A DNA stretch of 64,000 nt, taken from the NCBI GenBank assembly GCA_036417435.1, contig CM070909.1, positions 6,108,597-6,172,596 on the forward strand. Reading direction: 5' to 3'. Position numbers and translations under genes: made by a program. This DNA comes from Inia geoffrensis (taxonomy: Eukaryota; Chordata; Mammalia; Artiodactyla; Iniidae). The notes below the pieces were generated by a model. The model did no database searches. It had not been told where the DNA came from and worked only from the letters and a program-made list of their open reading frames with translations. Numbering within the stretch: the stretch's first letter is position 1; each line of letters opens with the position of its first letter. Shown piece by piece: positions 1 to 11,200 of the stretch.

Positions 1-511
1 ATGGAAGTGGGTGGGAGCTCGTGTTTCAATTCCTGGCCCTGGGTTTGGGCTGCTGGACCACACTGCTCCTCACGGCTAATGGGGGAGGGGGTCCTCCTTT
101 GCAGATGCGCTTGGTGGCTGGGACCTTGGGAGGGCTTTGGGAGGCAAATGGTACCCACCTGGTACTCACAATCCAAAAACTGCCTTAAGAGTACTAGTAT
201 GTACTGCTTCCTCCCAAACTCCTGAGAATCATGTCCAGAAATTCACAGCTTGGACAGTTGGAGCCAAGAGATCACTGGGTTTGTCTCATGCTAGTGACTA
301 GAATAAGGTTGTGTTGTCACCTTCTAGAGGTAGCAGCCAGTCAACCTCGCCATATCCCCAACATGTGAGAATCTGCCAGGGCTAGAATCTTCCTCTGAAA
401 AGAGCCTGAGCTGGGATGGAGTAAGAGAATGGTGACCTGAATTTTACTTTGCATGTTTCATATTTTAATTATGGTTAAAATTAAACCATAATTTTATGGT
501 GCAAAATTTAT

Positions 512-889
512 CATCTTAACCATTTAAAAAATAATTACTTATTTATTTATTTTTGTCTGCATTGGGTCTTCGTTGATGCGCGCAGGCTTTCTCTAGCTGC
601 AGAAAGTGGGAGCTACTCTTTGTTGTGGTGGGTGGGCTTCTTATTGCGGTGGTTTCTCTTGTTGCAGAGCATGGGCTCTAAGCGCGTGGGCTTCAGTAGT
701 TGTGGCGCGTGGGCTCAGTAGTTGTGGTTTGTGGTCTCTAGAGTGTAGGTTCAGTAGTTGTGGCACTCAGGCTTAGTTGCTCCACGGCATGTGGGATCTT
801 CCCGGACCAGGGCTCGAACCTGTGTCGCCTGCATTGGCAGGCGGATTCTTAACCACTGTGCCACCAGGGAAGCCCCATCTTAACCATTT
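512..889 (-). mobile_element. CHR-type SINE, long form, with target-site duplication
   Basis: tRNA-derived SINE in reverse: the tRNA-like head (box B remnant GGTTCGAGCCC when reverse complemented) is at the right end and the A/T-rich tail at the left. The element is about 526-875 and is flanked by a perfect 14-bp duplication CATCTTAACCATTT at 512-525 and 876-889. Confidence 0.88.
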
Positions 890-913
890 TTAAGTGTATA
901 GTTCAGTAATATT

Positions 914-1070
914 AAAAGTATATTCACAAGTGGATATACGTATATGTATAACTAATCACATTGCTATACACCTGAGACTAACACAACATTGTAAATCAAC
1001 TATACTTCCATAAAAATTAAAATAAAACATAAAAAGTAAACTTAAAACAGAAAAAAAAAAGTATATTCAC
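914..1070 (+). mobile_element. Truncated young cetartiodactyl LINE-1 3' end with target-site duplication
   Basis: About 130 bp of L1 3' UTR (includes ACACAACATTGTAAATCAAC) ends in an A-run. It is flanked by a perfect 14-bp duplication AAAAGTATATTCAC at 914-927 and 1057-1070. A short 5'-truncated insertion into the older L1. The same L1 3' family occurs in reverse at 57.3 kb. Confidence 0.85.
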
Positions 1071-1987
1071 GTTATTGCGCAACACATCTCTGGAACTTTT
1101 TCATCTTGCAAAACCGAAACCCTATACCCCTTAAACAGCAACTCTCCACCTCCTCCTCCCCCACCCCAGGGTAACCACCGTTATACTTTCTGCCTCTATG
1201 ACTTTGAGTACCCTAAGGATGTCATATAAGTGGAATCACACAGTATTTGTCTTTTGTGACTGGCTTATGTCACAGGATAATGTCCTCAAAGTCCATCCAT
1301 GTTATAACATGTCCAACCATGTTATCCAACCTTCCTTTTTAAGACTGAAGAACGCTCCACTGTATATAGATACTACATTTTGTTTATGCTTTCATTCATC
1401 CATGGACGCTTGGGTTACTTCTGTCTCTTGGCTGTTGTGAATGGTGCTGCTGTGAACCTGGGTGTGTAAATCTCTTTGAGACCCTGCTTTTGTTTCTTCT
1501 GGGTGTATACCCAGAAGTGGAATTGCTGGATCATATGGTAGTTCTTATTTGTATTTTTTTGAGGGACCTCCATACTGTTTTCCCTAGTGGTTGCCCCATT
1601 TTCTGTTCCCACCAACCGGTGCACGATATTTTGCATCCTTTTGCCCCTTTTTGATTTAATGTAGAGCATCCCTGGCACTTGGTCCTCGTCTCCAACTTCT
1701 CAGCTCCATCTGGGTTCTTAGAGCCATGATCAGAGGGAGCCTGGTCATTGAGCTCCTTTGACAGGGTGGGAAGCTGAGGTCTATGGATGGGAGATAACCT
1801 GCCCTTGACACCCCAAATCTTCCACCTCACTCTGTTCCCTGGGATCCCCGGCCTTTCCCTTTGAGCTCCTGTGCCGTGATCCAGGAAAGGAGGAGCATCT
1901 GGTTCGGGGGTGGTGCTCCCTGGGTCCCCGTCCGCCGACCCCGGTCCGCACATTCATCCACCAATGCCGTGGTTTCTGCCCAAACAG

Positions 1988-2242
1988 GTCCAACGGGCGC
2001 TCCTCCAAGCGGAGCCTTGGAGGGCACGGCCGGCACCATTACCTCCAACGAGTGGAGCTCTCCCAACTCCCCCGAGGGGAGCAACGTCTCTGGGGGCAGC
2101 CAGGCCTTGGACAAGCCCATCGACAATGACGCGGAGGGCGTGTGGAGCCCCGACATCGAGCAGAGCTTCCAGGAGGCCCTGGCCATCTACCCGCCCTGCG
2201 GTCGGCGCAAGATCATCCTCTCAGACGAAGGCAAGATGTATG
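1988..2242 (+). CDS. TEAD4: TEAD4 first coding exon, UUG start at 2017
   Basis: The acceptor AG is at 1986-1987 after a pyrimidine-rich tract, and the donor GTAAGG is at 2243. Bases 1988-2016 are 5' UTR. Coding starts at TTG 2017-2019, read as initiator Met, followed by GAG GGC ACG GCC. The context is strong, with G at -3 (2014) and G at +4 (2020). No ATG lies in the exon before the TTG, and the first in-frame ATG is codon 74 (2236-2238), which would remove most of the TEA domain. The exon encodes residues 1-75 plus the first base of codon 76: an acidic/Ser-rich leader, then TEA helix 1 and most of helix 2 ([33 protein letters not shown]). It ends in phase 1. Skipping of an N-terminal coding exon is known to give short TEAD4 forms in human. 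Confidence 0.96.
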
Positions 2243-5200
2243 GTAAGGAGGCTGTTGGGCCTGGCCAGCAGCGCCCCCCAACTCACGGCCCAGGCCTGGC
2301 AACAGCCTCAGCACAGCAACCGTGCTCCTGCCAAGTGACGGAGCGGGGTGACTTCTTGGGGCTCCTCCCAGGTGGACGCTGCTTTACTCTGTCCTGGGCT
2401 CCCAAGGGATGGGAGGGCCTCGGAGGAGACGACTTTGGGTGGATGTTGGGGATGGTGAGAAGGTGGTACTGGAAGACTGGTAGAACATCCCCCTGGGGCA
2501 GGCTGGGAAAATCCCTCCAGCCATCCCCCAGGCAAATGCCTCATCTTCTCCCAGCTTCCCACCTTGGCTGTGTAGGCCGTTAGGAAGGCCATCCTGGTTC
2601 ATTCCCTCCCTCCCTTCCCCATGCAGGAGCCTGCTGTGTGTCAGGCAGGGCGGGGCAGATCTAGACCCTGCTCACAGCTCGGTGAGGGTGAGCACACATG
2701 TACCTGTATACAAGGCAGACAGGCATGTCCCCGGAGAGGCTGAGGACCCTTCCCTCAGGGACGTTCCCCTCCAGCCGAGAGCCATCAGGGTAAGGCTAAG
2801 TCTTCCTGAGCCGCTGAGGATGGGAACATACAGAGACACAATGTCCAGCAGCCCCGTGGGAAGGACTGAGGGGTCTGCCCGGGGCTGTGTTGACTTTTGG
2901 ATGCAAGAGAGGGTGTCTGGGGGAGCAAAACAAACACTGAACAGCCGTTGAGAGGCTCAGGTCAGCCCCCATTGACACTGGAAAGCCCGCCAGGACCCTC
3001 AGCTTGAAACGTGGGTCTTGGGCAGCTGAGGGGGTCTCTGACTGGCTGAAGCCCCTGACAGCAGAGGGTCTCGCCCTGCCCCCCGTGAGATGGCTCCAGG
3101 CCAGGCGACCACCCGCACATGGGTGCCCCGCCCCCAGCGCAGATGCTTTGTCAGCTGTGTGGAGGGGCCCGTGGGGGCTGACCCAGCTCATCTCCGAGGG
3201 CTGCTGTAAGAATTGCCACAAATTTAAGGGGTGCCTTGGACAACAGAAATGTATCCTTGCGGGTCAGGAGGCCGGAAGTCTGAACTCAAGGGGTCCCTGG
3301 GGTTGGTTCCTCGTGGAGGATCTGTTCCATGCCTCCCTCCTGGCTTCTGGTGGCGGATGGCAGCCCTTGGTGTCCTTGGCTCGTAGCTGTATCACTCCCA
3401 TCTCTGACCCTGTTGTCACATGGCCATTCTCTCTGTGTCTCTGTGTGTCCTCCTCTTACACGGACACCTGTTAGAGGTTACCAGTCATTGGATTTAGGGC
3501 CCACCTTAATCCAGTATGACCTCATCTTAACTAATTACGCCTGTGAAGACCCTGTTTCCAGATAAGGCCACGTTTTGAGGTTCTGGGTGGACGTGAATGT
3601 TGGGGGGACAGCGACACAATTCAATGGACCAAACTCACATATCCTTAGTTACTGGTCTAGGAAGTCGTGGAGCTGCACAGCCCCGCCTACTTCATCCTTT
3701 ACCTACACCTTCCCTGCAGGGCCAAGGGATTCCTTCTCTCCTGCTTGTTGGGGAAGCAGGGTCCTCTCAAGCTAGACCCTGGGTCTGCTCCTTGGTCAGC
3801 AGTTAAAGCTCTCATCCCTCCTTACCAGCTCCTCTGCTGTGGGTCTGCTGGGGACCCACTTCTGTGGGCCTCCATGCCCGGGGTCGGGCCCCCCAGGCCT
3901 CCCTACTTAACTACTTCCTGTTCTGATGCTTGCTTCTTTTGGTCCCTACGGAAGCTTCGTGGAGGAGAGAGCCGCCATGTATGGAGCACCTGTGTGTCCG
4001 GGGTGGGGCTGCTGATCGAGGTCCTCCCCGTGGAGCTGGGCAGGCGGGGGCTCTGGTATCCTGGGCTCTTCCCGCCGCTTTGGTGGGGAGTGGGGTGCGT
4101 GCTGGTCAGGAGCTGAGGTGTGAGGGGGAGGGGTGTGTAGGGCGGGTCCCGGGTGTGGCTGGAGAGCTGTCCTGTCCCTGGGTGGGGTGGTGATCAGTGG
4201 CCAGGCGCCTCTCAGGGTTCCTCTTCCTGCTTTAGGGGGACAAATGGTCTGGCAAACACAGGTGGGCAAGAGGCACTCAGCACAGGGAGAAAGCCGAAGG
4301 TGCTGCCGTGTGGGGAAGGCCGCAGGAGGTGCTGACCGTGGAGAGCCAGCACACAGTGTTTGAGTGACGCCGTAGGCCAGCTGTTTCTTTGTGTGTGGTG
4401 GTAAAATATACCGTTGTAACCATTTTTCAGTGTACAGTTCAGTGGCATTAAGTACATTCACATTGTTGTGTGACCATCATCACCATCCGTTTCTAGAATT
4501 TTCTCATCCTCCCGAACTGAAACTCTGTCCCCATTAAACACTCACTCCCCCCCTCCCCCAGCCCCTGGTACCCACCATCCACTTTCTGTCTCTATGGCTG
4601 TGATTCCTCTATGGACCTCACGTACGTGGAGTCACACAGTATTTGTCCTTCTGTGTCCAGCTTGTTTCACTGAGCATCACGTCCTCAAGGTTCCTCCGTG
4701 TCGTAGCAGGTGTCAGAAGTCCTTCCTTTTTTTTTTGTTTTTGCGATACGCGGGCCTCTCACTGTTGTGGCCTCTCCCGTTGCGGAGCACAGGCTCCGGA
4801 CGCGCAGGCTCAGCGGCCATGGCTCACGGGCCCAGCCGCTCCGCGGCATGTGGGATCCTCCCGGACCGGGGCACGAACCCGCGTCCCCCGCATCGGCAGG
4901 CGGACCCCCAACCACTGCGCCACCAGGGAAGCCCGGAAGTCCTTCCTTTTGAAGACTGAGTCACATTCCGTCATATGATGGACCCCATGGTGTTTATCGG
5001 TTCACCCAGTTGACGGACGTTTGGGTGGCTTTGCTTTTTTTAAGTCGTTAAGGGTGGATGTTTCTATCCGTGTTCACATAGGAAGGTACAGGGGTTAAGA
5101 GACTTGATCTTTGGGCCCCTGGCGATTGTGACTGAAGCAGGGCTTGGGAAAGGCAAGGCTGTGCACTTCCAGCGGGCCTTGGGGTGGAACTGTGTTTGGC

Positions 5201-8200
5201 CAGAGGGGAGCCGTTGAGTGAGGGAAGCAAGATGAAAACAGTGTTTGGCAAACTGTCCTGGCCTTGCCGCATCCTTTGCGGCTCTCCTTCCCTGTGCTGA
5301 GAGACAGGGAGGGGCCGAGGCCAGGAGCCTCTTAGTGATGGGGGAGGGGTGACAGCCTGTGTAGATGCAGAGAGAGAAGCTCAGAGAAGCCAAGAGTTTC
5401 TCCCAGAGTCGCTCAGGTAGTAGGTGGGAGCGGGGGCCGGGTGAGGCAGTGGTCAGCGCTCCCCATTACCCCGAGTGGCCCTGGTGAGCTCTGCGAAGCC
5501 AGCCTGCCTCCTGCTTGGCCCCAGCTCAGGTGGTTCAGGCTCTGGGCAGGGGGACCGGGGGGCGCCCCGCGGAGTCTGGTGACCGACCCAGCCGCCATGG
5601 CACCTGTTCTCCGTGAGTACACGTCCCGCTTGGGTCCAGACGCTGGCTTAGCCCCATCTCGACTTACCGGCTCAGGGGCAGAGCCAAGGCAGGGCCTTGC
5701 CGGAGTGGACAGGGGCTCGGAGAGTGGAGCGGCCCAGCTGGGGGGTATATATAGCTCTGAGCTCAGCCCCGGGTGTGGGATGGGCGGGGGAGGGGCGGTA
5801 GAGGGACCAGGCGCCAAGTTGGCTCAGACTTGGTCTCCCTCAGGCTGCTCGCCACCCCTCCTTCTCTCGGGGACCCACCCTTGCCATCCTCTGTGCCCCA
5901 AGAGCCCTGGTCCTTACCCTCCCCAGCGCCCCATATCGAGAGGCCTCATCTGGCTCCCAAGTGGGCAGCTGGCCTCAGGCAGGAAGCGCAAACTGCCCAG
6001 AGGAGGATTTGAGCCCCGGAGTCTCTGAGGACAAGGGGTCAGTCCTGCCCCCAGCTCGGCCCCCCGCACACCAAGAGCAGGGCCACCCACCAGGGCCAGG
6101 CAGACATGCAGGTGACACGCAGGCGCAGGACAGATCCGCGCTGAGCCTCCCCGCCTGTGGACCAGCTCCCGGGCCAAGGCTGCCCCGTCCCCGGCTCCTG
6201 GCAGCCTTCGGTTTTGCCCCATCACGGTGTGGCCCTCGCCCTGGCACTGCCGCTCTCTCTGACCTCGTCGCCCAGCCTGGCTCTGCCCCCCTGGCAGGTG
6301 GCGGGAGGTGAGCGTGGCTCCCGTCTGGCCCGGGCGGCCTGGCTCCCCCTCCGGCTGACCGCGGCCCGGGGCTGGCTCTGTCTTGCTCTGGGCGTTCCTC
6401 CCCTCCGCCCGCCAGAGCCAGGGCCCTGGCTCTCCTGGAGGTTGCTCTGAATCTCCCAAGTCTCTGCCCTCTCCTTTCTCCCTTGTCTCCCTGGCGCCTC
6501 GTTGCCTGTTAGCCATTGGGCGGTTCTCATCGAGGGCCCCACCACTCTGGACCAGGCCGGGCTGGGGCCGTGGTCTCTGCTCTCTGTGGCTGCGTGGTTG
6601 AAGGAGAGACAGGAGGAACATCTTTGGAAAGTAAACTGAGGGCCCTTAAGTTGTATGTAGCCAGTCAGCCGAGGGCTGGCTTATCTTGGAAGCTTTCTGG
6701 GAGGAAGTGGAGCTTGGCCAGACGGAGGAAGGCGGGGGTGGGGGGGTGGGGGGAGTGAGCCTTGGTCCAGAGGCGGGGCTTTGCCTGCTGGGTTTGGGGG
6801 TCCCCGTGGGGATGTGGGCAAATGTTGTGATAAGGCACCGTCAGGGACCATTTTATCTGGGCAGATGTTGTGATAAGGGACCACCAGAGGTGAGTCACTA
6901 GCTAACGAGAGGCTGAGCAGGGGCTGGACCCGGGTCGGGCTTTGGTCACTGAGGCGACGGGACAGGTCACGGAGCCTCATCCGAGCTTCTGCTGCTCCTT
7001 CCTCGCCGTGGTCCTCAGACCTTCCGCTGCCCTGTGCTTCGTGCCCCTCTCTCCTGGCCTGGAACCCTGGCATCCCGCTTCTGGTGGCCTAACGATGGGT
7101 GCCTCTGTTCGCCTCCACTCCGTGCGGGGGCCAGTTGGGCAGGTTGTTTACCTCTTCTCAGCTTCAGTGTCCCCATTTGAAAAATGGGGATAATATGTTA
7201 CTACCTTTTGCGGGGTTTTGGTTTTATTTATTTATTACTTATATATATATATATATATTTTTTTTTAAATTTATTTATTTTATTTTTGGCTGCGTTGGGT
7301 CTTCGTTGCTGCGCACGGGCTTTCTCTAGTTGCGGCGAGCGGGGGCTGCTCTTCGTTGCGGTGCGCGGGCTTCTCCCTGCGGTGGCTTCTCTTGTTGCAG
7401 AGCACGGGCTCTAGGCACGCGGGCTTCAGTAGTTGTGGCGCGTGGGCTCGGTAGTTGTGGTTCGCGGGCTCTAGAGCGCAGGCTCAGTCGTTGTGGCACA
7501 CTGGCTTAGTTGCTCCGCAGCTTATGGGATCTTCCTGGACCAGGGCTTGAACCCGTGTCCCCCTGCATTGGCAGGCAGATTCTTAACCACTGCGCCAGCA
7601 GAGAAGCCCAACTTATATATTTTGTGGGACAATACGAAGAACTTAAAGTGCACCATATGACCCTTTGTAAGTGCACAGCTCAGTGGCATTAAGTATACTT
7701 ACACTGTTGTGCAGCCGTCACCACTGTCATCTCCAGAACTTTTTCGTTCTTCCCAACAGAAACTGTACCCATTAAACAATAACTCCCCATTCCCCCTTCC
7801 CCCCAGGCCCTGGTAGCCTCTGATCTACTTTCTGTAGATCACGAATTTACCTGTTCTGGGTACATCACAGTAGTGGAATCATAGGTGATGGATTGCCCTT
7901 CTGCGCCTGGATTGCTTCTCTTAGGACAACGTCCTCAAGGTTCATCCGTGGTGTAGCCTCTGTCAGAACTTCATTCTTCTTTTTAATCGCTGAATGATAT
8001 TCCATTGCGTGGACGGACCACATTTTGTGGATCCATTTATCTATTGATGTATATGTGGGTGTTTCCATCTTTTGGCTATTGTGAATGAGGCTGCTATGAA
8101 CCTGGGTATACAAATATCTCCCTGAGACCCTGCTTTCAGTTATTTGGGGTATATACCTAGAGGTGGAATTGCTGGATCATATGGTGATTCTGTTTAACTG

Positions 8201-11200
8201 TTTGAGGAACTGCCAGACTGTCTCCCAAAAGTGGCTGCACCATTTTACATCCTGCCAGCAACGTACAAGTGTTTTACTTTCTTCACATCCTCACCGATGC
8301 TTGTTATTTTTTTATTTTATTTTTTTTCAATAGACATTCTAGTGGGTGTGAGGTGGTATCTCATGGTTTGATTTGCATTTCTGTAAGGTTAGTGATGTCG
8401 AGCATCTTTTCATGTACTAATTGAAAGAAGACACCGTCTTTAGTGTAGCTGCTGGGACGAGCGGTACCAGTGAACAGCGTGGGGCTGCAGAGCTGGAGGG
8501 GACCTCTTCCTGCCCTTCAGGAGCTCAAATGACTTGAGCCCAGGGAGGCGCAGACCCTGTGCACCAGGGCTCGAGGCAGGCCTTGAAGATGGTGTAGGAT
8601 TTCACCAGAAGCCTCAGAGCCCTCCAGGGACAATGGTGGTAACAGGTCAGATGTCAGGCCTGAGAAGTTTCTTCTCCACAAATAGCCTCCTCCTCCAGCT
8701 GCAGGTGTTTATAGCTTCAGTTGATCCCTAGCCAGGGCGCCCCCAGGCCAGGCCATGGGCATTGGTGGGGGCTGGCCTCCTCCTCCCCAGCCCGGCCTGC
8801 AGGGGTGAAATGTCAGCTGCTGTAAAGGGCTCCCTGTGAGGCCTCTGCTGATACAAAGATCTGTCTACCTGAGGGAAGCTCACGCCCTTTTCAGCTTTGA
8901 AAACTAATAGCTTTAGTTCTAATAGGACCTTATCAACAATATTAGCAAAACAACTGTCTTTGATGACCCTTCTTAAGGGGCATAAACCCTGAATATGTTT
9001 ACGGCCCTGGGGTAGGGCTGGTACAGGGGAGGAAATGAGCCACCGAAGAGGCCTGTCCCAGATGGGATTTAGCAGATGGGGTTTTCATGCTCCTGTGTGA
9101 CTGAAGAAGAAAGAGCCTGGGGTGCCTGGCAGGACACGTGCGACCCTGGGTGTGGGGTTTGGAGAAGGGTGGTCGTCACTCTGTGTGGACCCTGCATTGG
9201 GAGTGCCCCGCCTGCAGCCCATGGTGGGTGGGGCTGTGGGTGTGAGCTGGGGGCTTTGGACACATGTCCTCTGACAGATGGGCCACAGTCTGGTGGGGTG
9301 TCCTTTCCAGTCCCACCCAGGCCCTCTCTGGGGTTGGCCAAGGCCACCTGCCACACTGCAATGCCCAGCTGCCCAGCTGGCCTCCACGTGGTCCAGGCTG
9401 GCCTCCTGCCCCGCTCCGGGATCTCAACCTCCAGAGGGTGGGAGGCCCGGGGTTATGCAGCTGGTGGCAGAGCTGGGACGAGGGTGCAGCTCTTGCCTTC
9501 CCACCAGCTCACCTGGATTTTCTACTCGTTTCCTCCTGCTGTTGCTCTTTTTCTTTTTGGCCACGCCGTGTGGCTTGCGGGATCTCCATTCCCTGATCAG
9601 GGATTGAACCTGGGCCATGGCAGTGAAAGCCCGGAATCCTAACCACTGGGCCACCAGGGAGCTCCCCTGCCATCGCTCCTTGCCTTTTTCACTGTGGCTT
9701 TACGGCTCTGCACACTCCTTATATCTCTCTGCTCCTCCCCCAGCTCTGGGAGCCTCCTGGTGTCTCAGTCATCCAGGGCACTGTGGCTCCTACTGCTCTG
9801 AGTACCGCTGTCCAGGAGAGGGGCACTGTGGCTCCTACGGCTCTGAGTACCGCTGTCCAGGAGAGACTGAGAACACATGGGCACTGGGACCTCCCTGGCG
9901 GTCCAGTGAGTAAGACTCCGCGCTCCCAATGCAGGGGGCCTGGGTTCGATACCTAGTCGGGGAACTAGATCCCTGCATGCAGGCTACAACTAAGACCAGT
10001 GCAGCCTAAATAAATAAATAGATAGATAGATAGATAGATAAATTTAAAAAAAATATTAAAACACAAACAGGTGGACCGGCTCTTGGTCCAAATAGTTGGC
10101 TCTCCCTGCAGGACCTGGGCCAGGGCCAGGGTCAGGGCCAGGAGCAGTGAGACATCACTAAGGACTTACTTCACGAAGAGACCCAGGGCCAGGGGTGAGA
10201 GGGGTGTAGATGGTCCAGAGAGGCGGAGCAGAATGGTCTCTGGCAGAAGAAACTCCCAGTCCAGCCAGGGGAGACATCCGTGGGGAAAAAGCAGCCATCG
10301 TGAAGCCCTGGGTATGGCCTTAGAAACGGATGTTCCTGTGGGCTTGGGACAGTAATAAACCATGTGACTTTGAATAAATCACTTTCCCTCTCTGGGCCTT
10401 AGTTTCTTCTCGCTTAGGCTAGCTAGGACCCCTGGTGCCCCCTGGTCCATCCCCTCAATCATGTGTTAAAGAGAAGTTAGGAGATAGACTCTAGGACCAC
10501 ACTGCGGATAGAATGAAGATGAGAGCAGCTGCACGAGCTGTTGTGAGGACGAACGTGTGCACACACATAAAGCCTACCGTGTTCACTCTGTGTTTGTTCG
10601 GGTGCCTGTAAGTGCTCCACAGACGGTCATTATTGTTACTGTTATCACGAGAGTGAAAGAAACTACAGCAGTTCCCTGTGTCTGTATAAGGCCTGGATTA
10701 GATGCCAGCTAGTTTGGAGGCAGTTGAATGGCTGGGTTGACCTCGGGAGGACCTCAGGGGGCAGGAATGGAGCTGTTTGCCCCCCTTGGCTGCAGACACC
10801 CAGAGAAACCCAGGGCTCCACTCCCACCCAGGGGATCCTCCACTGCTGAGCAGCAGGCCGGGCCTGGCTGGAATACTGTCTGAGGGGCCTGCAAGGGAGA
10901 GGAGGAGGCCTCTCCCGAGAGGAGAGAAGCACAACTTCCAACGTACAAAGACAGCCGAGCCAGCCTGGGACCCTGGGTCTGGCTTCTGTGGCCCCACTGC
11001 TGGCCTCGTGCCTAGGGCCCGGGCCATGTCTAGGGCCTGTCTGTAGGCGGAGCTCCTGGACCCTGTGGCAGAGACAGAGGTGGTGCCGGGGCTGGGCGGG
11101 GCCTCCGTCCTCATGACATGGGGGTCATCTGTGACATGTGGAGTAAGGGTCTCAGCTGGGGCTGGGCAGGGGCCTCCCGGCTGCTGTTTAACGGGTGCTA

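Larger units (their letters stand above)
470..1670 (-). mobile_element. Old LINE-1 3' fragment (L1 number 1), interrupted by two insertions
   Basis: Read on the minus strand this is an old L1 3' UTR and ORF2 C-terminus. It shares landmarks with the copies near 4.4, 7.6, 27.9 and 61.7 kb: CTTAACCATTTTTAAGTGTA, an oligo-C tract, then TGGAATTGCTGGATCATATGG. It is split at 526-875 by a CHR SINE and at 928-1056 by a young L1 tail. No intact ORF. Confidence 0.8.
1..1987 (+). other. Sequence upstream of first TEAD4 coding exon (intron)
   Basis: Noncoding sequence ending in a 3' splice site, so presumably the intron between a noncoding TEAD4 exon and the UUG exon. It holds an old antisense L1 3' fragment with two younger insertions. 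No CpG island or further TEAD4 exon is seen, so the TEAD4 promoter is most likely upstream of the window. Confidence 0.7.

Noticed and set aside
526..875. tRNA gene inside the SINE
   Set aside because: Only a decayed tRNA-like head of a SINE with degenerate A and B boxes; no cloverleaf that would make a tRNA. The same holds for all other CHR copies.
1861..2583. 240-codon frame starting at an upstream ATG in frame with TEAD4
   Set aside because: Its ATG at 1861 lies before the 3' splice site at 1986-1987, so it is intronic, and the frame runs through the donor at 2243. Only 2017-2242 is coding.
5914..6621. 235-codon minus-strand frame in GC-rich intron
   Set aside because: GC-driven, no domain, no promoter or splice support.
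9776..9865. CRISPR-like direct repeats
   Set aside because: Units are immediately adjacent with no spacers, in a mammalian intron; a simple tandem duplication.
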